Shown here: positions 12,014-19,883 of the stretch, in pieces
Layout: each line of letters starts with the position of its first letter
How positions within the stretch are numbered: the first letter of the stretch is position 1
Source: a virus
DNA length: 30,580 bases
Direction: 5' to 3' (one strand)
IMG/VR virus record: IMGVR_UViG_3300013094_001997
Coordinates: 1-30,580 of that record
The notes under the pieces: model-generated
The model's input: only the letters and a program-made list of their open reading frames with translations
The model's database searches: none
Told to the model about the DNA's origin: nothing
Translations under genes and position numbers: made by a program

Positions 12014-12161
12014 GACTTATGTAAACGAAACTGATGGGCTTGTTGACCCAATTGATGGTGTCAAGATTATGCATTTAATATCAGACATGCCTGAATCCCC
12101 AACTAACGAGCAATTATATAATTTTGCTCTTAAAGCCATTGAGGTAGCCAAAAATGATTGA
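12006..12161 (+). CDS. Small hypothetical protein, 51 aa
   Basis: The start is MIETYVNETDGLVDPIDGVK, then IMHLISDMPESPTNEQLYNF, ending ALKAIEVAKND. Both ends make the same 8 nt ATGATTGA overlap, and the 14 nt AAAAATGATTGAGA is repeated at both junctions. That duplication supports translation of this short gene. Function unknown. Confidence 0.7.
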   Translation: MIETYVNETDGLVDPIDGVKIMHLISDMPESPTNEQLYNFALKAIEVAKND

Positions 12162-12375
12162 GAGCATTGTTAAGCCACAGCGCTTAGATAACGATATAGC
12201 GGTAGTGAAGATTCTCCAGCTCATGGGGCAACTCACGCCATCGGATATTAAGTATGTTCTATCCCTATGTAATAAGATACATTCCCATATTGAGTTAGAA
12301 AACCGTATCGTTAAATCTCATTGGGTTGCGGGCGAAACAGGTTCTAGTGATGTTAACTGGGAATCGCACCTGTGA
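12154..12375 (+). CDS. Small hypothetical protein, 73 aa
   Basis: The product opens MIESIVKPQRLDNDIAVVKI, then LQLMGQLTPSDIKYVLSLCN, an amphipathic helical protein with a polar tail ending VNWESHL. It begins inside the previous gene (8 nt overlap) and its stop overlaps a GTG start (GTGA). No family recognised. Confidence 0.68.
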   Translation: MIESIVKPQRLDNDIAVVKILQLMGQLTPSDIKYVLSLCNKIHSHIELENRIVKSHWVAGETGSSDVNWESHL

Positions 12376-12443
12376 GAAAAGATGTCTTTTATCTGATTGG
12401 TACGATAGTGGTTGCTTACATTATCCTATTTGTCATCCTATGA
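12372..12443 (+). CDS. Tiny membrane peptide, 23 aa, GTG start
   Basis: The frame reads MRKDVFYLIGTIVVAYIILF, then VIL and a stop. Three charged residues precede a single hydrophobic helix of about 18 residues. The start GTG overlaps the previous stop as GTGA, and the stop overlaps the next start as ATGA. It exactly fills the 60 nt that would otherwise be the only gap before the LexA-like gene. This packing is the main evidence that it is a gene. Confidence 0.55.
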   Translation: MRKDVFYLIGTIVVAYIILFVIL

Positions 12444-12664
12444 CAGAAAAGCAACAATACATCTATTCGATTATTGACTCCTGGTGGAGACGGTATGGCT
12501 TTGCTCCGTCTATCCAGAACATTATGGATATTACGGGCGATAAGTCTAAAGGCAATATCCATCGAATCATTAACCGACTGGTTGAATTGGGACACTGTAA
12601 GAAACTACCCAACACGGCACGTTCTGTGCGACCCTCCTACATACGGATCAGAAAAGCAGAATGA
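12440..12664 (+). CDS. LexA-type winged-helix DNA-binding protein without protease domain
   Basis: These 74 residues open MTEKQQYIYSIIDSWWRRYG and continue FAPSIQNIMDITGDKSKGNI, then a helix and RSVRPSYIRI. This aligns along its length with the LexA N-terminal domain: (L/M)T-x-(R/K)-Q-Q, an I at the first helix, G-x-x-P at the turn, E-I/N-I before G, S-x-x-N in the recognition helix, L-x-x-L, G and R-S/G-I near the wing. The S24 peptidase half with the Ser-Lys dyad is absent, so RecA-driven self-cleavage is impossible. I use ATG 12440 since the upstream frame overlaps two other genes. It overlaps the large terminase by 4 nt. Confidence 0.78.
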   Translation: MTEKQQYIYSIIDSWWRRYGFAPSIQNIMDITGDKSKGNIHRIINRLVELGHCKKLPNTARSVRPSYIRIRKAE

Positions 12665-14154
12665 ACCTTAAAGAGATCGTAGAGAAGATGCCGTTAACGG
12701 AGCGGGAAGCTTTTTACGAGGCTGCCGAAGTGTACGTTAACTCAATGAAGCGGGAGAAGGCTCAAATAGACTTTATGAGCTTTGTTCACGAAATGTGGCC
12801 CGGATTCATCAACGGCGCCCACCATAAGCTGATGGCGAAGAAGTTCGAAGACATCGCTAACGGGAAGTTAAAGCGCCTGATTATCAACATGCCCCCACGC
12901 CATACGAAGTCTGAGTTCGGCTCCTATATGTTACCGGCATGGTTTTTGGGGCGGGACCCGAGCAAGAAGATTATCCAATGTTCTAATACAGCGGAGCTGG
13001 CGGTAGGCTTTGGACGTAAAGTACGTAACCTAGTAGGAAGCGAACAATATGCAAAGATTTTCCCTAACGTTAATTTGCGCTCTGATTCTAAAGCAGCAGG
13101 ACGCTGGAGCACTAATGCTAATGGTGAGTATTTTGCTATCGGTGTGGGCGGTACTGTTACTGGTAAAGGTGCTGACCTGCTTATTATCGACGACCCCCAT
13201 TCAGAGCAAGAAGCCGCTATCGCATCCACCAATCCCGAAGTCTACGACAAAGTCTACGAGTGGTACTCCTCAGGACCTCGCCAGCGTTTACAACCGGGAG
13301 GGGCGATTATTGTAATTATGACCCGTTGGAGTAAAAAGGATCTAACAGGTCGAATCCTAAAGTCGGCAGTAGAGAAGGACGGTGATGAGTGGGACATCAT
13401 CGAACTTCCGGCGATTCTCCCATCTGGTAAATCTTTGTGGCCCGAATTTTGGGACATCAAAGAACTAGAGGTATTGCGGGAGGAATTGCCTGTAAGTAAG
13501 TGGAATGCCCAGTACCAACAGGCACCGACCTCCGAAGAAGGAGCGCTGATTAAGCGGGAGTGGTGGAAGTCTTGGGAAGAAGATACTCCGCCTCGGTGTG
13601 AGTTTGTCATTCAGTCATGGGATACCGCCTTTACTAAGAATGAGCGTTCGGACTATTCAGCCTGCACGACATGGGGCGTCTTTTACCTCAACGAAGATGA
13701 AATGCAACCCAACGTCATTTTATTGGATGCCTTTAAAGCCCGTCTTGAGTTTCCTGAGCTAAAAGATAAAGCATTCAATATGTATAAAGAGTGGGAACCC
13801 GATGCGTTTATCGTGGAAGGAAAAGCTTCAGGAATGCCGCTAATCTTTGAATTACGCCGTATGGGGATTCCCGTATCAGAGTTTACACCTACTCGGGGCA
13901 ATGATAAGATCGCCAGATTGAATTCAATATCAGATTTATTTGCTTCAGGCAAGGTATGGGCACCACCAAGAAGATGGGCTGATGAGGTTATAGAAGAGAT
14001 GGCATCCTTTCCTAATTCAGACCACGATGACTTAGTGGACTCTAGTACACAGGCGTTAATACGATTTAGGCAGGGCGGGTTTCTCAGATTAGATACTGAT
14101 GAGCCTGATGAAATAAAGCAATTTAAAAGCAGACGTAACTCAGGTTACTACTAA
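12661..14154 (+). CDS. terL: Terminase large subunit
   Basis: This 497-residue packaging motor pumps DNA into the prohead and cuts it. The ATPase half shows Walker A MPPRHTKS (77-84), Walker B LLIIDDPH (173-180) and the coupling motif IVIMTRW (217-223). The RNase H-like nuclease half has D321 in QSWDTAF, E386 in FIVEGKAS and acidic residues in HDDLVDS (455-461). The length is normal for the family. It follows the LexA-like gene with a 4 nt ATGA overlap and precedes the portal by 9 nt. Very confident. Confidence 0.96.
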   Translation: MNLKEIVEKMPLTEREAFYEAAEVYVNSMKREKAQIDFMSFVHEMWPGFINGAHHKLMAKKFEDIANGKLKRLIINMPPRHTKSEFGSYMLPAWFLGRDPSKKIIQCSNTAELAVGFGRKVRNLVGSEQYAKIFPNVNLRSDSKAAGRWSTNANGEYFAIGVGGTVTGKGADLLIIDDPHSEQEAAIASTNPEVYDKVYEWYSSGPRQRLQPGGAIIVIMTRWSKKDLTGRILKSAVEKDGDEWDIIELPAILPSGKSLWPEFWDIKELEVLREELPVSKWNAQYQQAPTSEEGALIKREWWKSWEEDTPPRCEFVIQSWDTAFTKNERSDYSACTTWGVFYLNEDEMQPNVILLDAFKARLEFPELKDKAFNMYKEWEPDAFIVEGKASGMPLIFELRRMGIPVSEFTPTRGNDKIARLNSISDLFASGKVWAPPRRWADEVIEEMASFPNSDHDDLVDSSTQALIRFRQGGFLRLDTDEPDEIKQFKSRRNSGYY

Positions 14155-14163
14155 GGATAAACT

Positions 14164-16776
14164 ATGGCAATAGATAAAGCGCTGTATCAGGCACCAATTG
14201 GAATCGACGAAGCAGCAGAAAACGAAACCCCAATTGAGATTGAGATTGAGAATCCAGAGTCCGTAAAGATCGGGATTGATGGATTAGAAGTAATCTTGGA
14301 GCCTGAGGAGGAATCCGAAGACGACTTTAATGCCAACCTTGCTGAATATGTAAACGACGGTGAACTTGCCCAATTAGCGGGCGACCTCTTGGGCGACTTT
14401 GAAGCGGACGTTGCTTCCCGCCGTGACTGGATCCAAACCTATGTGGATGGTTTAGATTTACTCGGATTAAAGATCGAAGAGCGTGCAGAACCTTGGGAAG
14501 GTGCTTGCGGTGTTTACCATCCATTAATGTCTGAGGCTTTGGTTAAGTTCCAAGCCGAAACAATGATGTCTATCTTCCCAGCAGCAGGTCCAGTAAGAAC
14601 CGTGATTATCGGTAAAGAGACTCCAGAGAAAAAAGATTCTGCTAGACGTGTTGAAGAAGACATGAACTACCAGTTAACCGAGACGATGCCTGAATACCGC
14701 CCAGAGACTGAGCGTATGTTATGGGGCTTGGGTTTAGCTGGTAACGCATTTAAGAAAGTCTACTACGATCCAAGCTTAGGTCGTCAAGTAGCAATGTTTA
14801 TTCCTGCTGAAGATATGGTTGTGCCTTACGGTGCATCTGACCTAGCCTCTTCCCCACGGGTAACCCACGTGATGCGTAAGACCGAGAATGAACTGCGCAA
14901 ACTACAGGTTAGCGGATTCTACCGTGATATTGACCTGGGCGATCCTATCCAGTCTTTGGATGAAGTGGAAAAGAAAATTGCCGAGCGTTTAGGCTTTAGA
15001 GCAACTACAGATGACCGCTATAAGATTCTAGAGATGCACGTTGACCTAGATCTTCCGGGTTTTGAGGATGTGGATGAGAATGGTGAAGAGACAGGTATCG
15101 CTCTTCCTTATGTAGTAACCATCGAAAAGGGTACACAAAACATTTTAGCGATCCGTCGCAATTGGGAGCCAGATGACAAGAAACAACAAAAACGCCAGCA
15201 CTTCGTTCATTACGGTTATATTCCGGGCTTTGGTTTCTATTCTTTTGGCCTCATTCATCTTATCGGTGCTTATGCTAAGTCTGGTACTTCTATCATCCGG
15301 CAGTTGGTTGACGCTGGGACACTTTCAAACTTGCCAGGTGGCTTTAAGACCCGTGGGTTGCGAGTCAAAGGCGACGACACACCAATAGCCCCAGGTGAAT
15401 GGCGTGACGTGGACGTTCCTTCTGGAGCGATGCGTGACAACATTATGCCGTTGCCATACAAAGAGCCAAGCCAAGTATTGGCTGGACTTATGGATAAGAT
15501 TATTGAAGAAGGTCGCCGCTTTGCTAACACAGCGGATCTAAACCTTTCCGATATGTCTGCTAATGCCCCAGTAGGTACAACGCTTGCCATTTTAGAGCGC
15601 ACCTTAAAAGTAATGAGCGCAGTACAAGCCCGTATTCACTTTAGCTTAAAACAGGAGTTAAAACTCCTCAAACACATTATTGCTGAATACACTCCTGAGG
15701 AATATTCATATGAGCCAGATGAAGGTAGTCGGACAGCGAAAAAGTCTGATTATGACAATGTTGATGTCATCCCCGTTTCGGATCCCAATGCGTCTACGAT
15801 GGCGCAAAAGATTGTCCAATACCAAGCGGTATTACAGCTCGCTCAGGGATCGCCACAGCTCTTTAATATGCCGCTCCTCTATCGCCAGATGCTCGACGTA
15901 CTGGGGATTAAGAATGCGCAGAAACTCGTTCCGATGGAAGAAGACCAGAAGCCGACCGATCCCGTTACGGAGAATCAGAACGTCTTGATGGGTAAACCAG
16001 TCAAGGCTTTTGCTTACCAAAACCATCAAGCGCACATCCAAGTGCATATGTCAGCCATGCAAGATCCTAAGATTATGCAATTATTGCAAAATAATCCGAT
16101 GGCTCCGCAGTTACAAGCTGCAATGCAAGCGCATATTAACGAACATTTGGGCTTTGAGTACCGTGTTCAGATTGAAAAACAGCTTGGATTTAACTTGCCA
16201 CCTCAACACGATGAGTCTGGCGAAGAGATTCCAATGAATCCAGAAGTAGAATCCCGCTTAGCGCCGCTATTGGCACAGGCTTCACAGCAATTATTAGCTG
16301 GAAATCAAGCTCAAGTAGCCCAACAAAAGGCTCAACAGCAGGCACAAGACCCAATTGTGCAGATGCAACAGCAAGAATTGCAGATTAAGCAGCAAGAACA
16401 GCAACGTAAGGTCCAAAAAGACCAGATGGATATGCAAATTGAGCAACAACGCCTGCAAATTGAGCGTGAGCGCATCGCTGCTATGCAACAAACTGCTACA
16501 AAACAGCAGGGAATTGGCTTAATGGAGAAGGCTTTGGAGTTAAAAGCCCACCAACAAGCTGAAGGAAACCGATTGGGAGTGGATGTCCTAAGAGACGCTA
16601 TGGATATTTCCCATGATGTGCGTAAAACACACAAAGAAACAGCAGTAAAAACAGCCCATAAGACGATGGATATGCTGCACGAACAGCGTGGGCGAAAGAT
16701 GGATCACGAAGTAGATTTAATGAAGCACTTGACTCCTACGGAGACGCCAGTGGAGCAAACACCTAAAGGAGAATGA
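14164..16776 (+). CDS. Portal protein, large P22-like type
   Basis: This 870-residue protein is the dodecameric ring through which DNA enters the head. Its position directly after the large terminase supports the call, as do the segments WEGACGVYHPLMSEALVKFQ (about 119-138), WGLGLAGNAFKKVYYDP and MFIPAEDMVVPYGASDL, which are typical of large podovirus-like portals. An N-terminal acidic stretch (EIEIENPESVKIGIDGLEVILE in part) precedes the core. The C-terminal third is Gln-rich coiled coil (QQQELQIKQQEQQRKVQKD), fitting the barrel-like extension of P22-type portals. AAGGAT precedes the start. Confidence 0.9.
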   Translation: MAIDKALYQAPIGIDEAAENETPIEIEIENPESVKIGIDGLEVILEPEEESEDDFNANLAEYVNDGELAQLAGDLLGDFEADVASRRDWIQTYVDGLDLLGLKIEERAEPWEGACGVYHPLMSEALVKFQAETMMSIFPAAGPVRTVIIGKETPEKKDSARRVEEDMNYQLTETMPEYRPETERMLWGLGLAGNAFKKVYYDPSLGRQVAMFIPAEDMVVPYGASDLASSPRVTHVMRKTENELRKLQVSGFYRDIDLGDPIQSLDEVEKKIAERLGFRATTDDRYKILEMHVDLDLPGFEDVDENGEETGIALPYVVTIEKGTQNILAIRRNWEPDDKKQQKRQHFVHYGYIPGFGFYSFGLIHLIGAYAKSGTSIIRQLVDAGTLSNLPGGFKTRGLRVKGDDTPIAPGEWRDVDVPSGAMRDNIMPLPYKEPSQVLAGLMDKIIEEGRRFANTADLNLSDMSANAPVGTTLAILERTLKVMSAVQARIHFSLKQELKLLKHIIAEYTPEEYSYEPDEGSRTAKKSDYDNVDVIPVSDPNASTMAQKIVQYQAVLQLAQGSPQLFNMPLLYRQMLDVLGIKNAQKLVPMEEDQKPTDPVTENQNVLMGKPVKAFAYQNHQAHIQVHMSAMQDPKIMQLLQNNPMAPQLQAAMQAHINEHLGFEYRVQIEKQLGFNLPPQHDESGEEIPMNPEVESRLAPLLAQASQQLLAGNQAQVAQQKAQQQAQDPIVQMQQQELQIKQQEQQRKVQKDQMDMQIEQQRLQIERERIAAMQQTATKQQGIGLMEKALELKAHQQAEGNRLGVDVLRDAMDISHDVRKTHKETAVKTAHKTMDMLHEQRGRKMDHEVDLMKHLTPTETPVEQTPKGE

Positions 16777-16970
16777 TGGATTACTTAGAATATTTGTTGA
16801 AAGAATTCAACGAACGGATTGAATTCTTATCGGGCGGACTAGCCCAAGGAAATATCCCAACAATTGAAGAGTATAGATACGTCTGTGGTCAGATTCGAGG
16901 TCTCGAGGCTGCAGGCGGAATAATTAAAGACCTCAAACAACGATTGGAGAACTCGGACGATGACCAGTAA
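16776..16970 (+). CDS. Small phage protein next to portal
   Basis: These 64 residues open MDYLEYLLKEFNERIEFLSG and continue GLAQGNIPTIEEYRYVCGQI, RGLEAAGGIIKDLKQRLENS. The amphipathic helical plan recurs next to portals in several phages, as I recall, with no known role. I choose the second ATG of ATGATG, because AAGGAG is only 1 nt from the first. It overlaps the portal stop by 1 nt and the HNH gene by 11 nt. Confidence 0.75.
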   Translation: MDYLEYLLKEFNERIEFLSGGLAQGNIPTIEEYRYVCGQIRGLEAAGGIIKDLKQRLENSDDDQ

Positions 16971-17403
16971 AAAGCTCATTGATGCTATGTATTATGAGCA
17001 AAATAAAGAATCCCTAAATGCTAGAAAAGCAATTAGGTATGCTGAAAATCGTGAAAAAATTCGTGCTAGACAAGCAGAATATTACCAAAAGAACAAAGCT
17101 TTATTTGCAAAAAAAGTAGCAAAACGACACGCTGCTAAATTAAATAGAACACCTAGTTGGCTAACAAAAGCTCACTATGCAGAGATCGATGGTTTTTATG
17201 ATTTCTGCCAAATATTTAATACCTACATACATGACAAAAAAAGTAAGTTTGAGGTAGACCATATTATCCCTTTACAGGGAAAACAAGTTTCTGGGCTACA
17301 TACCCCGGAAAATCTGCAAATATTATCTTGCAGAGAAAACGTAGTAAAACGCAACACCTTTAATCCAGATGTATATCCTAGACAAGGAGATTTATCAGAA
17401 TGA
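16960..17403 (+). CDS. HNH endonuclease
   Basis: This 147-residue protein has the HNH core FEVDHIIPLQGKQVSGLHTP then ENLQILSCRENVVKRN. D100/H101, H114, N118 and N127 are in the usual spacing for a metal-dependent nuclease. The N-terminal half is a basic, repeat-like Asn/Lys/Tyr region (YYEQNKESLNARKAIRYAEN), perhaps a DNA-binding part. It is either a free-standing homing nuclease or a packaging helper. Its position between portal and co-chaperonin and its more AT-rich coding suggest a late insertion. It overlaps both neighbours by a few nt. Confidence 0.85.
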   Translation: MTSKKLIDAMYYEQNKESLNARKAIRYAENREKIRARQAEYYQKNKALFAKKVAKRHAAKLNRTPSWLTKAHYAEIDGFYDFCQIFNTYIHDKKSKFEVDHIIPLQGKQVSGLHTPENLQILSCRENVVKRNTFNPDVYPRQGDLSE

Positions 17404-17807
17404 ATGAAGTTAACCTTAGCCAAGCAGTAGACTTAGCTGCAATTATGGCTAAAACAGCGGAAGAAAGAGCAAAACAGCTCCCAATCCCGCAAGGATATCG
17501 CATTTTATGTGCTATCCCTGAAGCTGAAAAGGAGTTTGACAGTGGACTTCTAAAAGCTGACGAAACCCTTAGAAATGACGAAATTTTAACAACCGTTCTG
17601 TTTGTGGTCGACTTAGGCCCAGATTGCTACGCTGATAAGGATCGTTTTCCTAATGGCCCATGGTGCAAAAAGGGTGACTTTATCCTTGTGCGCCCAAATG
17701 CAGGAACCCGCTTGGTAATCCATGACCGTGAATTCAGAATCATAAACGACGATTCTGTAGAAGCAGTCGTGCAGGACCCACGTGGAATTAAACGTAAATT
17801 TATTTAA
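17400..17807 (+). CDS. GroES-like co-chaperonin
   Basis: This 135-residue protein matches the Cpn10/GroES fold type seen in phages. It has PQGYRILCAIPEAEKEFDSG (30-49), where the mobile loop would follow, then a strand-rich part VLFVVDLGPDCYADKDRFPN with GPWCKKGDFILVRPNAGTR, and FRIINDDSVEAVVQDP at the end. Such proteins cap the host GroEL and help fold large capsid proteins, as T4 gp31 does. Its place between portal and scaffold fits. The identity is by pattern, not alignment, so it is somewhat uncertain. Confidence 0.75.
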   Translation: MNEVNLSQAVDLAAIMAKTAEERAKQLPIPQGYRILCAIPEAEKEFDSGLLKADETLRNDEILTTVLFVVDLGPDCYADKDRFPNGPWCKKGDFILVRPNAGTRLVIHDREFRIINDDSVEAVVQDPRGIKRKFI

Positions 17808-17818
17808 GGAGGCGGACG

Positions 17819-18787
17819 ATGCCTAGTTTTAAAGAAGATGAATTTAAGTTTCCAGATGAAGCGCCAGTTGCTGAAGTAGAAGCAGAAGGCTCTGAGCTGG
17901 AGATTGAAATTGAAGACGATACACCAGAGATAGATCGTGGACGTGTTCCAGCCGATCCAGAGAAAGTTAAGGCCTTAGAAGTTGAGGTTAACGAACTCGA
18001 CAAATATAGCCAAGAAGCAAAGGACAAGATGATCCAGATGAAGCGTGTCTGGAACGACGAGCGCCGTGCTAAAGAACAGGCTCAACGTGAGCAACAGGCT
18101 GCCTTAGATGCTGCTCAACGCCTATATGAAGAGAACAAGCGTATTAAAAGTATGCTTAATGCAGGCGGAAAAGAGTACAAAGAGGCTATTACAGACTCTA
18201 CCAGCATGAAATTGGCACTAGCTAAAGAAGCCTATAAACAGGCTTATGAGGCTGGCGATACCGACAAGATGATGGAAGCTCAGCAAAAGGTCACAGAAGC
18301 TACCTTAGCTTTAGACCGTGCGCAGCGTTTTCAAGCACCAGCTTTACAGGTTGAAGAATTTCCTGTACAAAGCATACAACAGACTCAAGTTGCACCACGC
18401 CTTGACGATAAGGTGATGGAATGGCAGGAAAAAAATCCTTGGTTCGGACAGGACGAGGAAATGACTGCAGCAGCGTTAGGGCTACACGAAAAGCTCAAGC
18501 GCCAAGGTGTGCAAATTGGTTCTGATGATTATTACGCAAAGTTGGACAAGACTATGCGTAAACGGTTTCCAGAAAACTTCGACGATGAAGTAGAAGAAGC
18601 TGAAGTAGTACCGACAAAGCAAAAGGCAGACGGTCCAAAAGCAAAGTCGAGCACGGTAGTAGCTCCGGCAACTAGGACGACGGCGCCTAAAAAAGTCAGG
18701 TTATCTCAATCGCAAGTAGCAATAGCGAAAAAACTTGGCTTATCCCCAGAGCAGTATGTCCGTGAACTTTTAAAAATGGAGGCCTAA
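17819..18787 (+). CDS. Capsid scaffolding protein
   Basis: This 322-residue highly charged protein is acidic at the N-terminus (VEAEGSELEIEIEDDTPEID) and coiled-coil rich from about 55 to 180 (DERRAKEQAQREQQAALDAA). A short structured block follows (VMEWQEKNPWFGQDEEMTAA) and the C-terminus is basic (KVRLSQSQVAIAKKLGLSPE). The plan and position just before the capsid genes are typical of internal scaffolds, which guide shell assembly and then leave. The basic tail would be the part that binds the capsid protein. AAGGAGG lies directly upstream. Confidence 0.8.
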   Translation: MPSFKEDEFKFPDEAPVAEVEAEGSELEIEIEDDTPEIDRGRVPADPEKVKALEVEVNELDKYSQEAKDKMIQMKRVWNDERRAKEQAQREQQAALDAAQRLYEENKRIKSMLNAGGKEYKEAITDSTSMKLALAKEAYKQAYEAGDTDKMMEAQQKVTEATLALDRAQRFQAPALQVEEFPVQSIQQTQVAPRLDDKVMEWQEKNPWFGQDEEMTAAALGLHEKLKRQGVQIGSDDYYAKLDKTMRKRFPENFDDEVEEAEVVPTKQKADGPKAKSSTVVAPATRTTAPKKVRLSQSQVAIAKKLGLSPEQYVRELLKMEA

Positions 18788-18788
18788 C

Positions 18789-19238
18789 ATGGCTGAAAAA
18801 AGAATTGACCGTGAAGTAGAAACCCGTGCAACAACCGAGCGCCCTAAACAGTGGGCACCTGCAGAATTGCTACCAGAGCCTGACAAACAGGCGGGTTACG
18901 CTTATCGTTGGATACGTGTTTCCACGTTGAACTCGGCTGATCCCCGTAATCTTTCCGCCAAAATGCGTGAAGGTTGGGAGCCAGTAAGACTTGAGGAACA
19001 ACCAAAATTTCAACTGTTAGCTGATCCCAATAGTCGTTATAAAGACAATATTGAGATTGGCGGGTTATTACTCTGCAAGGCACCTGAAGAGCTTGTTGAA
19101 CAACGTAATGAATATTACATTAGACAAAGCGACAACCAAACCAATGCAGTTGATAACAATTTAATGCGCCAAAGTGACCCAAGGATGCCTCTCTTTAATG
19201 AGCGGAAATCTACGACGACCTTTGGTAAAGGTAGTTAA
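18789..19238 (+). CDS. Capsid-region structural protein, unknown
   Basis: This 149-residue polar protein opens MAEKRIDREVETRATTERPK, with a central YRWIRVSTLNSADPRNLSAK and WEPVRLEEQPKFQLLADP. The tail is low-complexity, ending KSTTTFGKGS. It is found between scaffold and capsid, in a spot where phages carry a small virion or assembly factor. No family name can be given. It follows the scaffold stop by 1 nt with AAATGGAGGC as ribosome site. Confidence 0.7.
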   Translation: MAEKRIDREVETRATTERPKQWAPAELLPEPDKQAGYAYRWIRVSTLNSADPRNLSAKMREGWEPVRLEEQPKFQLLADPNSRYKDNIEIGGLLLCKAPEELVEQRNEYYIRQSDNQTNAVDNNLMRQSDPRMPLFNERKSTTTFGKGS

Positions 19239-19261
19239 ATTTTAATTTTAGGAGTTTAATA

Positions 19262-19870
19262 ATGGCTTATCCCATCGTTAGTAACCCCTACGGCTTTAAG
19301 CCTGTAAACCGTATTGACGGCCTGCCATATGCTGGCGCTATCCGTCAAATCCCAATCGCAAGCAATTACAATACTGCGATTTATAACGGTGACCCAGTTG
19401 CTATCGTCGTTGGTGGTACAGTAGCAAAATCATCTACTTCAGGTTCTGAAGTAACTTCTGCAACCATCGCTGGTGTATTTGTTGGTTGTCAATATGTAAA
19501 CAGCTCAGGTCAGACCGTTGAAGCTCAGTACTATCCTGGTACTTCAGTAACCAACGCAATTGCCTATGTTGTTGACGATCCTATGGCTGCATTCAAAGTA
19601 GCAGTTGCCTATGCTAACGGCACAGTTACAACTGTTCAAGAGAACGCAGTTGGTACAAACATGTCCTACTATGTAGGTACAGGTTCTACAACTACTGGTG
19701 ACAGTGGTGCTTGGGTTACTGCTGCTAGCGGTAACAGTACATCAACCTTACCTTGGCGTGTTATCGCTGTGGTGCCTGATACTAACGTTACTTCCACAAC
19801 TTTCTGTGAAGTTATCGTTAAGATCAACACACAACAGTATAACAACCCAACTGGTATTACTTTAGCTTAA
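19262..19870 (+). CDS. Capsid-associated structural protein (decoration-like)
   Basis: This 202-residue, Ser/Thr/Gly-rich, beta-type protein opens MAYPIVSNPYGFKPVNRIDG, then SNYNTAIYNGDPVAIVVGGT. The G-F-(R/K)-P-V start and the Y-N-T-A-I-Y-x-G-D-P-V block recur in phage virion proteins encoded beside the major capsid gene. A decoration or cement role is an inference. The ribosome site is AGGAGTTTAATA. The major capsid gene follows 13 nt later. Confidence 0.75.
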   Translation: MAYPIVSNPYGFKPVNRIDGLPYAGAIRQIPIASNYNTAIYNGDPVAIVVGGTVAKSSTSGSEVTSATIAGVFVGCQYVNSSGQTVEAQYYPGTSVTNAIAYVVDDPMAAFKVAVAYANGTVTTVQENAVGTNMSYYVGTGSTTTGDSGAWVTAASGNSTSTLPWRVIAVVPDTNVTSTTFCEVIVKINTQQYNNPTGITLA

Positions 19871-19883
19871 TAGGAGCGTTTAA

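Noticed and set aside
12326-12439. Extended N-terminus of the LexA-like gene
   Set aside because: The extra residues are Cys-rich and unlike LexA, and would overlap two short genes. The LexA similarity starts exactly at ATG 12440.
13254-13610. 118-codon minus-strand frame inside the large terminase
   Set aside because: It is opposite a fully conserved gene, and its Ser-rich composition is typical of a shadow frame.
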